DNA from: Hyphomicrobiales bacterium
Lineage (GTDB): Bacteria > Pseudomonadota > Alphaproteobacteria > Rhizobiales > Methyloligellaceae
Assembly (NCBI GenBank): GCA_021775575.1
Contig: JAJFHO010000051.1
Location: 1-51,427 of the forward strand
Direction of reading: 5' to 3'
DNA length: 51,427 bases
The notes under the pieces were generated by a model that saw only the letters and a list, made by a program, of their open reading frames with translations, was not told the origin of the DNA and made no database searches. Shown here piece by piece: positions 16,444 through 23,129 of the stretch. Position numbers and translations under genes: made by a program. Each line of letters begins with the position of its first letter. Position 1 is the stretch's first letter.

Positions 16444-17494
16444 TTGAGTCGCTCCCCACTGTCATCTCCCCTGATAGCTCGAGTGCCGCCTGGAGCACAT
16501 CCTCCGGGGTCACGCCGCTGAAGCAGTCGTAAGTTCCAGTCATGCACTCCCTCTTGAAGCAAGGCACGCAGTGTATCTTTCTCTGTATAACCCTGACGGA
16601 TGGGCCGATGGGGCCGGTCAGCTCAGGTGAAGTAGAGCCAAAGACCGCTACCGTCGGCACGCCAAGGGCCGCCCCTATATGCATCGGGCCGGAGTCGTTC
16701 GTAATAAATGCGTTAAGCCCGGAGGCTATTGCCATAAACTCCCTAAGATCGATCTTGCCGGTAAGGTTAAAGTGCTTTACCGAGAGTTCATCAGAGACGC
16801 TCGCCGAAGCCTCCGCGTCGTCCGGCCCGCCGAATAAGAGAGGCACGGCCCCGGTCTCCAAAGAATAGCCGTCGAGAACGGCAGCGAACTTCTCCGCCGG
16901 CCACATCTTCGCCGGGCCGTAGCTAGCCCCCGGAGAGGCGCCTATGAGCTTAGTACCCTCTCCGATGCCGAGTCCTCTCAGGTACTTATCGGCCTTCGAT
17001 CGTTCTTCGGTTGATATCAATATTTTTGGAACCGGGTTATCGGTCGTCTCGCCGCCGAGTTCCTTAATGATATTAAGGTAGTAGAGGGACTGGTGGACTT
17101 CGAGAATTTCCGTGGAAGACGGTATGGCTTTCGTAAGGAACGGCGAGCGCAGGTCTCTGGCGTAGCCGACGCGCTCCGGCACCCTCGCAAGGAACGCGAT
17201 GAGAGCCGCTTCAAAGGCGTTCTGGAAGAGGACGGCGAGGCTGAAATCCATCTTCTTAAGTTCACCGGCAAGCCGCATGCGCCCCTTAAAACCCTTATGG
17301 CGGCCGGAGGAGTCGTACTCAACGGTGCCCGATACGGCCGGATGCCCGGTAAAGACAGGGATGACGCGCCCCTTGGCGAGGACCGTTATCTCTGAGGCCG
17401 GATAAAGGGATTTAAGCGCATCAAGGGCCGGTAGCGTCATGACCGCGTCGCCTATCCAGTTCGGAACTCTCAAAAGAATCTTATCTGTTTTCAC
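16430..17494 (-). CDS. waaF: LPS heptosyltransferase II (WaaF/RfaF-like)
   Basis: 354-aa GT9 enzyme. RVPNWIGDAVMTLPAL at 9-24 is the classic WaaF N-terminus, and SPGASYGPAKMWPAEKFA near 187 is the WaaF phosphate-binding region. NDSGPMHIGAALGVP forms the ADP-heptose site. The tail has CVPCFKRECMTGTYDC. WaaF adds the second heptose. The start is GTG with AAGGG six bases upstream. It is the first gene of the LPS operon, about 50 bases downstream of the predicted transcription start of the promoter at 17553-17583. Confidence 0.88.
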   Translation of the reverse strand: MKTDKILLRVPNWIGDAVMTLPALDALKSLYPASEITVLAKGRVIPVFTGHPAVSGTVEYDSSGRHKGFKGRMRLAGELKKMDFSLAVLFQNAFEAALIAFLARVPERVGYARDLRSPFLTKAIPSSTEILEVHQSLYYLNIIKELGGETTDNPVPKILISTEERSKADKYLRGLGIGEGTKLIGASPGASYGPAKMWPAEKFAAVLDGYSLETGAVPLLFGGPDDAEASASVSDELSVKHFNLTGKIDLREFMAIASGLNAFITNDSGPMHIGAALGVPTVAVFGSTSPELTGPIGPSVRVIQRKIHCVPCFKRECMTGTYDCFSGVTPEDVLQAALELSGEMTVGSDSSGSL

Positions 17495-17552
17495 GAAAAA
17501 CCCTTAAATTACGTTAAATTAATAACATCAAATCACTACCTTATAACGATAT

Positions 17553-17583
17553 ATTATAGTACGAACCCATACCCTCTTGTCAA
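17553..17583 (-). promoter_or_regulatory. Sigma70-like promoter for the LPS core operon
   Basis: On the minus strand a perfect TTGACA (17578-17583) and a perfect TATAAT (17553-17558) are separated by 19 bases; TACTAT gives an alternative -10 at 16 bases. It is correctly placed for waaF. The rest of this 259-bp divergent gap (17584-17718) shows no open frame or strong structure. Confidence 0.65.
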
Positions 17584-17718
17584 GCAAACCAACCGAATCA
17601 TATACATATCAAACCCCTAGCCGATGTGTACTCCTTTAACGTCCGCCTAAGTGCCGCCGTTCGCATTCGCCGAAGATATAGACCGGTTGCCATAAGAAAT
17701 CGTTACGGCTTCGGCCAA

Positions 17719-17747
17719 TTGACAAAAACAGATCGCGGTGCTATCTT
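17719..17747 (+). promoter_or_regulatory. Sigma70-like promoter giving a leaderless YjbQ transcript
   Basis: TTGACA (17719-17724), a 17-base spacer and TATCTT (17742-17747). The ATG of the YjbQ gene begins only 6 bases after the -10 box, where transcription would be expected to start, and no Shine-Dalgarno is present. Confidence 0.6.
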
Positions 17748-17753
17748 CTAATA

Positions 17754-18170
17754 ATGACTTTTACCTCCAGGATAGCGGTCACGACCCGTGGCTTCTCAGA
17801 TGTCATAGATATCACCGAGAGCGTAGAGGCGATCATCGCTGAGTGCGGCATAATGGACGGCCTCGTTTGCGTCTTTGTCCCCGGCTCCACCGCCTCGATC
17901 ACCACAATAGAGTACGAGGACGGGGCCATCCACGATCTTAAAGAAGCGATCGAAGAGATCGCGCCCTATGACAAACCCTACAGACATGACAAGCGGTGGG
18001 GAGACGGAAACGGATTCTCCCACGTCCGGGCCGCCCTCTTAAAACCCGGCATCACGGTCCCTCTCCTGAAGGGCAAGATGACGCTCGGAGCCTGGCAGCA
18101 GATAATCCTCATAGACTTCGATAACAACAAAAGGAAGAGGAGCATCGTCGTTCAAATTCTCGGAGAGTAA
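17754..18170 (+). CDS. YjbQ/UPF0047 family protein (secondary thiamine-phosphate synthase-like)
   Basis: 138 aa, full length for the family. The opening matches the R-GFxDVIDIT pattern and CVFVPGSTASITTIEYEDG follows. HVRAALLKPGITVPLLKGKM and LGAWQQIILIDFDN then give the conserved His and the GxWQ-xxxxD signature. YjbQ proteins have weak thiamine-phosphate synthase activity in complementation tests; their main role is unresolved. Start ATG 17754 gives the expected N-terminus, although it has no ribosome site and lies 6 bases from a -10 box. It is divergent from the LPS operon and 40 bp upstream of the sugar kinase gene. Confidence 0.85.
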   Translation: MTFTSRIAVTTRGFSDVIDITESVEAIIAECGIMDGLVCVFVPGSTASITTIEYEDGAIHDLKEAIEEIAPYDKPYRHDKRWGDGNGFSHVRAALLKPGITVPLLKGKMTLGAWQQIILIDFDNNKRKRSIVVQILGE

Positions 18171-18210
18171 CCCTAAGCGCCTTCCCCTCGCAGGGTTTTC
18201 AATTAAAACC

Positions 18211-19116
18211 ATGAATAAAACCATAACCGGCCTCGGACAGGCCTCCTACGACTATATCGCCATTACGGACTCATACCCGCCGGAAGATACGAAGCAGGAA
18301 ATTCTCGAATGGACCGAATGCGGGGGCGGCCCCGTGGCGACGGCGCTCGTCTCCTTAAGCCGCCTTGGCGTAAAGACACGCTTTATGGGGCGCGTCTCTA
18401 ACGACCGCTCCGGGAGGCTTATCCGCGCGGGGCTAAGGCATGAAGGCGTAGATACCCGTGGGCTTAAGACCTTAAAGGGGGGAAAGAGCCAGACGGCATT
18501 TATAGTGGTCAGCCAGAAGACCGGCGGGAAGAGGACGATATTCTGGCAACGGCCTACGGTAGCCCCTCTCGGCCCGGATGAAATAAGTGCAGCTAAGATA
18601 AAAACAAGCGACATGCTTTTACTGGACGGCTTGATGAAGGAGGCCTCCATAAGGGCGGCATGTACTGCGAAGGAGGCCGGGGTGCCCGTCGTCTTCGACG
18701 CTGGCACTGTGCGTGACGGCACACTTGAGCTCCTGGGACTTTCTGACTACATCGTAGCGTCTGAGAAGTTCGCCCGCTCCTTTGCCGGAGGGCCGAAGAA
18801 GGCTTTAAAGAAATTCAGAAGCTTTAACCCAAAGGCCGCTACAGTAACGCTCGGCGCTAAAGGCTCTGTAACATCGGCCGGAGGCGGGACCTTCGCCACA
18901 CCTGCCTTTAAGGTCGCGGCCGTTGACACCACCGGAGCAGGGGACGTATTTCACGGCGGGTATATCTACGGGCTCATCTCCGGCTTCGATATACGCCGCA
19001 CAGTGGAGTTCGCCTCGGCCTTCGCAGCGCTAAAATGCCTTAAGCCCGGCGGAAGGGACGGCATCCCGACACTCGGCGAAACCCTTAAACTTATGAAGGA
19101 CGGAAAGAAGAGATGA
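18211..19116 (+). CDS. PfkB-family carbohydrate kinase
   Basis: 301 aa, ribokinase fold. GGGPVATAL at 38-46 is the PfkB substrate-side motif. DTTGAGDVFHGGY at 239-251, with catalytic Asp245, is the second signature. It phosphorylates a sugar or nucleoside hydroxyl; a DSYPPEDTKQE region near 20-30 and an aromatic/Gly-rich pocket do not allow naming the substrate. There is no strong Shine-Dalgarno before ATG 18211. It ends in an ATGA overlap with the methyltransferase gene, so the two are coupled. Confidence 0.8.
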   Translation: MNKTITGLGQASYDYIAITDSYPPEDTKQEILEWTECGGGPVATALVSLSRLGVKTRFMGRVSNDRSGRLIRAGLRHEGVDTRGLKTLKGGKSQTAFIVVSQKTGGKRTIFWQRPTVAPLGPDEISAAKIKTSDMLLLDGLMKEASIRAACTAKEAGVPVVFDAGTVRDGTLELLGLSDYIVASEKFARSFAGGPKKALKKFRSFNPKAATVTLGAKGSVTSAGGGTFATPAFKVAAVDTTGAGDVFHGGYIYGLISGFDIRRTVEFASAFAALKCLKPGGRDGIPTLGETLKLMKDGKKR

Positions 19117-19838
19117 GCGGATTTGATGAGACGAAATGGAATGATAAGGATTTCTCAAAAGAATTCAGGGACGCGGCCGACGCCTTCATCCCCGAAAGAA
19201 AGAGACATCTGGAGACTGCCGTCTCTTACTATAAATATTTCCTTCAGGGTAATGCCGGGAAAAACATTCTGGACCTCGGCTGCGGAGACGGCTCTCTAAC
19301 CGCCGCACTCATGGAGGAGGAGAGCGCGATTACTGCGACGCTCACAGACGCATCCGCCGATATGCTAACAGCCGCAAAGGAGAGGTTTTCAGATCATAAA
19401 GGAATTGAATTCATAAACGCCACCTTCGAGGATATGGTCAAGGAGGAGTTACTCGGAGACAGGAGATTCGACTTCGCGGTCTCGTCGCTTGCGATCCATC
19501 ACATGTCGTTTGAAGGTAAAAAGGCGCTATTCAGCTACGTCTTCGATCATATAAATACAGGCGGGGCTTTCTACCTGATAGACGTAGTCCTCCCCCCCAC
19601 CGAACGCTTAGAAGAGTGGTACCTCCACATGTGGACCGAATGGCTTAAGACCAAGCCCGCAGGCGATAAGGGTAAGGAGAGTATAACCTTCGACGCCTCG
19701 AAGAAATATAAAGACAACCCCGGCAACACCCCCGACACACTCCAGGCCCAGCTCTCGGCCCTAGAAGAGATCGGCTTTACAGAGGTGGACTGTTTTTATA
19801 AGTCCGGGATATTTACGGCGTTCGGGGGAAGGAAGTAA
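19113..19838 (+). CDS. Class I SAM-dependent methyltransferase
   Basis: 241 aa. NILDLGCGDGS at 51-61 is motif I. TATLTDASADML follows as the acidic loop, and FDFAVSSLAIHHMSFEGK is the post-II segment. A LYxIDVVLPPTE-like strand precedes the C-terminal cap. It resembles small-molecule methylases of the Methyltransf_12/25 groups; the substrate is unknown. The start overlaps the PfkB kinase stop by 4 bp. The next gene, 7 bp downstream, has a sharply different base composition, so the original operon probably ended here. Confidence 0.75.
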   Translation: MSGFDETKWNDKDFSKEFRDAADAFIPERKRHLETAVSYYKYFLQGNAGKNILDLGCGDGSLTAALMEEESAITATLTDASADMLTAAKERFSDHKGIEFINATFEDMVKEELLGDRRFDFAVSSLAIHHMSFEGKKALFSYVFDHINTGGAFYLIDVVLPPTERLEEWYLHMWTEWLKTKPAGDKGKESITFDASKKYKDNPGNTPDTLQAQLSALEEIGFTEVDCFYKSGIFTAFGGRK

Positions 19839-19845
19839 GTGGCAC

Positions 19846-20481
19846 ATGAGAAGGTATAATTCTCAAGAACTCAATATAAAACATGCACTTTCTCCTAGAG
19901 ACTGGAGAATTCTTGAAATATTTAAGCGAAGAGTTCATATGTATCATGAATATTGGAACGACCTTGAATTAGGTGAAATAATAGTGGCAAAGTTCAACAG
20001 AGTAACGAATGGTAAAACTTCTGGTAAAATTACTGGTCTCCCAAACTTCAACAGACTAAAAGGATTATATGTAGATTTCAGACCTTTCTTTCAGACAAGT
20101 GATCCAACTTCTTTCATAAAAATAGCAACTATGATTAACGAAAGGGTGGAGAGTCCTTTATACTGTAAATTTATAGAATTTATTGAAAAACAATGGAATG
20201 ATAATTTATCTATCCCTGGTAGCTTTAAATGGAATGACAAACCGCTGATTGTGTCTGAAGTTTTGAATATTTTCTTTAATGGCTATATTTTCCATTCAGA
20301 TAATGAGAAATATAATAAACTTCTCGACTTACTAAATTCTTTTGAAGAGGAAACCATACAATCTCTCCTTTTTTGTGCAGTACAAGGTTGTTTTATGGCA
20401 GTTAATAACCTTTACCGCTCCATCAGTGAATTAACACCTGAAAATCTAAAAGTAACTTTTCCTCTTGAATTTATAGATTAG
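19846..20481 (+). CDS. Orphan hypothetical protein, AT-rich, probably acquired
   Basis: 211 aa; I do not recognise a named family. A sampled 60-base stretch is about one third G+C, against clearly higher values in all neighbouring genes, and codon choice is A/T-ending. The protein is rich in aromatic and basic residues (LSPRDWRILEIFKRRVHMYH near the N-terminus, GLYVDFRPFFQTSDPTSF near 72-90) with no signal peptide or clear membrane helix. It appears predominantly alpha-helical. It follows the methyltransferase by 7 bp with only a distant GGAAGG upstream. Two 210-bp direct repeats lie immediately downstream. It could be cargo of a mobile segment; no function is assigned. Confidence 0.6.
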   Translation: MRRYNSQELNIKHALSPRDWRILEIFKRRVHMYHEYWNDLELGEIIVAKFNRVTNGKTSGKITGLPNFNRLKGLYVDFRPFFQTSDPTSFIKIATMINERVESPLYCKFIEFIEKQWNDNLSIPGSFKWNDKPLIVSEVLNIFFNGYIFHSDNEKYNKLLDLLNSFEEETIQSLLFCAVQGCFMAVNNLYRSISELTPENLKVTFPLEFID

Positions 20482-20514
20482 TTCAATGCGATATTCCCCT
20501 TCTATCTAGGGAAG

Positions 20515-20724
20515 GGAGTTTCTTATATTTTGTCTTTGTCCTTCATAAACAAGGGTGCGGGGTCAGCGACCATAAGACGGGGTCAATTTACGGAGCGGAG
20601 TTTTACCCCGCGACTAAATTGAGGTTTTTGGGGAGAAGGGAGCTGCACCCCTCACCCAAAAGCGCCACAAGCGCAAGGTTCGTCGCCGTTAAGAAAGGCA
20701 AAACTTCCGTCCGTAAGGACGGCC
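20515..20724. repeat. 210-bp direct repeat, copy 1
   Basis: Aligns without net indels to 20874-21083 (offset 359) with about 11 differences by eye, roughly 95% identity. It contains several hairpins: GGTC-AGC-GACC; TCAATTTA pairing with TAAATTGA around an inner GCGG/CCGC; GCGC-CACAA-GCGC; and CCGT-AAGG-ACGG. No open frame in it is convincing. Dense small hairpins recall palindromic (REP-like) non-coding elements. Confidence 0.85.
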
Positions 20725-20780
20725 CGTAACTTCTACCAATAAGGGATTGTCGCGTCGCGATGCTCATCGCAAAGACAACG

Positions 20781-20802
20781 ACTTCCGGGCGTAAGCGCGG
20801 CC
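20781..20802. repeat. 22-bp hairpin-type motif, one of three copies
   Basis: A 22-bp pattern beginning ACTTC and ending CGGCC with a central CGTAAG occurs at 20703-20724, 20781-20802 and 21062-21083. The outer two belong to the 210-bp repeats and this one is in the spacer. The spacer also has a stem-loop, TTGTC...GACAA, enclosing GCGAT/ATCGC near 20748-20780. The 685-bp region 20482-21166 otherwise shows no gene. Confidence 0.55.
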
Positions 20803-20873
20803 CAAAGCGATATTGTGGAAACGAAGAAGATAGCTTCCATCCTCCCCATTACCCCCTCCCGCCAATGGAAGAT

Positions 20874-21083
20874 GGAGTTTCTTATATTTTGTCCTTGTCC
20901 TTAATAAACAAGGGTGCGGGGTCAGCGACCATAAGATGGGATCAATTTACGGAGCGGAGTTTTACCCCGCGACTAAATTGAGGTATTTGGGGAGAAGGGA
21001 GCTGCACCTCGCACCCAAAAGCGCCACAAGCGCAAGGTTCGTCGCCGTTAAGAAATGCAAAACTTCAGGACGTAAGGACGGCC
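20874..21083. repeat. 210-bp direct repeat, copy 2
   Basis: Second copy of the element at 20515-20724, in the same orientation. Substitutions cluster toward the 3' end (the CCGTCC versus CAGGAC block). The near identity suggests recent duplication or movement rather than an old paralogous gene. It ends about 30 bp before the terminator shared with csp. Confidence 0.85.
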
Positions 21084-21113
21084 TCAGCAAAAGCACTTTT
21101 TTCTTATTTAAAC

Positions 21114-21158
21114 AAAAAAAAGCCCCCCATCTTTCGATAGGGGGCTTTTTAGTTTTTT
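21114..21158. terminator. Bidirectional intrinsic terminator
   Basis: An 11-bp stem with one mismatch (AGCCCCCCATC, loop TTTC, GATAGGGGGCT at 21121-21145) is flanked by an A-tract on the left and a T-tract on the right, so it can stop transcription from both directions. It ends the csp transcript on the minus strand and anything read through the repeat region on the plus strand. Confidence 0.9.
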
Positions 21159-21166
21159 TAGCGATT

Positions 21167-21367
21167 TTACTTAGGGAATACGTTTGAAGCCTGAGCGCCC
21201 TTGGGGCCCTGGGTTACTTCGAACTCTACAGCCTGGCCGTCGCTTAAAGTCTTAAAGCCCTCGCCCTGAATTTCGGCGTAATGAACAAAGACGTCTTCAC
21301 CGGATTCCTGCTCGATAAAGCCATAGCCCTTGGACTCGTTGAACCACTTTACTGTTCCTGTTGCCAT
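21167..21367 (-). CDS. Cold-shock domain protein (CspA family)
   Basis: 66 aa, a complete cold-shock domain. [10 protein letters not shown] begins the first strand. RNP1 is KGYGFIEQ at 13-20 and RNP2 is DVFVHY at 25-30, and the end motif is [13 protein letters not shown]. It binds single-stranded RNA or DNA and acts as an RNA chaperone. Its ATG has GGAG nine bases upstream. A promoter at 21488-21516 implies a 5' leader of roughly 110 bases, a length typical of cold-regulated csp mRNAs. A strong terminator follows the stop. It is monocistronic. Confidence 0.95.
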   Translation of the reverse strand: MATGTVKWFNESKGYGFIEQESGEDVFVHYAEIQGEGFKTLSDGQAVEFEVTQGPKGAQASNVFPK

Positions 21368-21487
21368 AATATCAATCTCCTTTCTACAAATTTTTCATAA
21401 GAGATTGCGGCTTTGTCCAATCATATAAAGATGGTCCGTAAGGCTGGGCCTGATCTTCAAATACTGCTTCCTTCTTATTATCTATAC

Positions 21488-21516
21488 ATACTAAAGTAAA
21501 ATATAGAATATGTCAA
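21488..21516 (-). promoter_or_regulatory. Sigma70-like promoter for csp
   Basis: On the minus strand, TTGACA (21511-21516), a 17-base spacer and TAGTAT (21488-21493). The predicted start leaves an untranslated leader of about 110 bases before the csp ATG. Confidence 0.75.
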
Positions 21517-21747
21517 CTATTTTATTCATTACACTGAAAAAAGATTAAATGGTAGTCGCTACTAATAGACTACTATACACATACATAGTAGAGCAGTACA
21601 AGCGTCATCATAAGTATGTGTCTTTAAATACGCCTACGCGCCATAAGCGCAAGACTCACTTCGTTAGACACTGCAAAATTCCGATCGTCAGAGCTGAGCA
21701 CAGCGAAATCAGTTCATATCATAGGATTAGGAGATGGGCAACACCCA
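21517..21747. other. Intergenic stretch between csp promoter and arsS stop
   Basis: About 230 bp without a supported gene; AT-rich at the csp end. One perfect 7-bp stem (CTACTAT/ATAGTAG, 8-base loop) lies at 21570-21591. It lacks a T-tract on the arsS side, so it is only a weak candidate for ending the arsS transcript. Confidence 0.4.
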
Positions 21748-22719
21748 CTACTTCACCACCTCGCCATTACAGCTCGACCCACGGCCCGCTGTGCAGCCGT
21801 AGCAGTGTGCGCCGGTAGCGATGGTACGCAAGTCTTCAAGCTCAATGTCGAAGTCCTGGATATAGGCCCCCTTTCTGCCGGAGCACGAGAGGCCGATGAC
21901 CTGGTTAAAGTCGCAGTCGAATAGAGCGCCGTCCCACCTGACGGAGAGCGTCTCTCTGCACATGACACTCTTTGCGGCGTCTGTGTTGAATGCAGACTGA
22001 AGGAGGGCCATATATTCTTCAAAGCCGCCTTCTTCCAAGAGCCTTTTCTTAAATCTCCCGATAGGCATATTGGTGATCGTAAAGAGCCTTGTAAAACTTA
22101 TGCCGTACTTCTCCATGAGCTCCTTCTTGTAGGCCGGCTCAAGCTCCTCCTCAGGAGGAGGCAGTGTCGGACCCGAAGGGTTATAGACGAGAAAAAGGTC
22201 CAGGCCTGTATGCTCTTTGCCGTAGCCTACGGCGTTAAGCCTCTTTAACGCTTCGATGGAAGCCTCAAATACGCCCTCGCCCCTCTGGGCGTCCACCGTC
22301 TCCTCGGTATAACAGGGCAGTGATGCCACTACCTGCACGCCCATCTCCGCCAGGAACTCCGGGAGGTCCGTATAGCCCTCGTCCAAGAGTACGGTGAGAT
22401 TTGTGCGCGTCATTACCTTAACGCCAAGGTCCGTAATCTCTTCGACGAACCACCTGTAGCTAGGATTCATCTCCGGGGCCCCTCCGGTGATATCGACGGT
22501 ACCGATGCCTGAGGACCTCACCACATCGAGGCACGCCTCCATGGTGGAGCGCTCCATGGCAGTCTCGTTATCCGGCGCGCCCTCCACGTGGCAATGCGCG
22601 CAAGTCTGGTTACAGAGGTAGCCGAGATTAACCTGCAAAATATTTATGCTACTTGAGGTCAGGGGCTTTAGCCCCTTCGCTTCAAGGGTATTATCGAATG
22701 GAGCTATCTTATCCGGCAT
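21748..22719 (-). CDS. arsS: Arsenosugar biosynthesis radical SAM protein ArsS
   Basis: 323 aa. The radical SAM cluster motif is CNQTCAHC at 36-43, followed by DITGGAPEMNP, the GGxPE-like SAM contact. VMTRTNLTVLLDEGY and SLPCYTEETVDAQRG match the ArsS family. The C-terminal domain (DUF3641 type) carries additional cysteines, including CRETLSV, DCDFNQ and CYGCTAGRGSSC, for auxiliary metal or substrate binding. ArsS transfers a 5'-deoxyadenosyl group to methylated arsenic, giving arsenosugar precursors. The ATG has AGAGGAG eight bases upstream. No arsM, arsR or arsenical efflux gene is nearby, which is unusual. Family call is confident; physiological role here is inferred. Confidence 0.88.
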   Translation of the reverse strand: MPDKIAPFDNTLEAKGLKPLTSSSINILQVNLGYLCNQTCAHCHVEGAPDNETAMERSTMEACLDVVRSSGIGTVDITGGAPEMNPSYRWFVEEITDLGVKVMTRTNLTVLLDEGYTDLPEFLAEMGVQVVASLPCYTEETVDAQRGEGVFEASIEALKRLNAVGYGKEHTGLDLFLVYNPSGPTLPPPEEELEPAYKKELMEKYGISFTRLFTITNMPIGRFKKRLLEEGGFEEYMALLQSAFNTDAAKSVMCRETLSVRWDGALFDCDFNQVIGLSCSGRKGAYIQDFDIELEDLRTIATGAHCYGCTAGRGSSCNGEVVK

Positions 22720-22870
22720 TAGGGGAACTCCTCTTTTGTTAAGGGAATTTCATATGGAAATGATGTGTCTTGATATGTAATTTTAACACGTTTTGCCGGT
22801 CCAGCGAGTAAAAAATCCGACAGGGAGAGGTATGGGGTGAGGGAGCTTCAGAGTAAGGGAAAAGCGCGCC

Positions 22871-23085
22871 CTAGTCGCCTTTAAAGAGCGTACGCCTGAC
22901 CTGGCAGAGCCACTCCTCGATATTAGCGCACCTTACCTGGTTAAAGTACTCTCTACACTCGAGCGGGCCGTCCGTAAAGAACGTATCCCCGTTTGTAGCA
23001 GGCGCTTTCGGGCTTAAGAAGAGACGGCCCCGTAAAGAGGGTTAATTGCAGAGTTACCGTCAGAGCATATGGGCTTGAGCTTCAT
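22871..23085 (-). pseudogene. Possible frameshifted remnant of a small Cys-containing protein
   Basis: In the 410-bp gap 22720-23129, one minus-strand frame (23041 to 22871) encodes a protein-like end, with DGPLECREYFNQVRCANIEE then EWLCQVRRTLFKGD and a stop, but has no start codon. The preceding stretch in another frame starts ATG at 23085 (MKLKPICSDGNSAINPLYG) and stops at 23014. A single frameshift would join them into a protein of about 70 residues. There is no ribosome site. It may be a decayed gene or chance; I recognise no family. Nothing else is evident in the gap. Confidence 0.25.
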
Positions 23086-23129
23086 TTGCACTGTATAGAA
23101 AAGACTGGTAACGGCTAAGGCCGGGCGCA

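Noticed and set aside
17754-18170. YjbQ start further downstream because no Shine-Dalgarno is present
   Set aside because: The N-terminus from ATG 17754 matches the family, and the promoter position explains the missing ribosome site by leaderless transcription.
20515-21083. Integron attC-like cassette sites
   Set aside because: Hairpins are present, but I do not see the paired GTTRRRY/RYYYAAC core sites or an integrase; the copies are much closer to each other than attC sites usually are.
20760-21187. Two overlapping open frames on the plus strand in the repeat region
   Set aside because: They are short, run through the 210-bp repeat, its hairpins and the terminator, have no ribosome site and do not read as proteins. 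The repeats explain them better.
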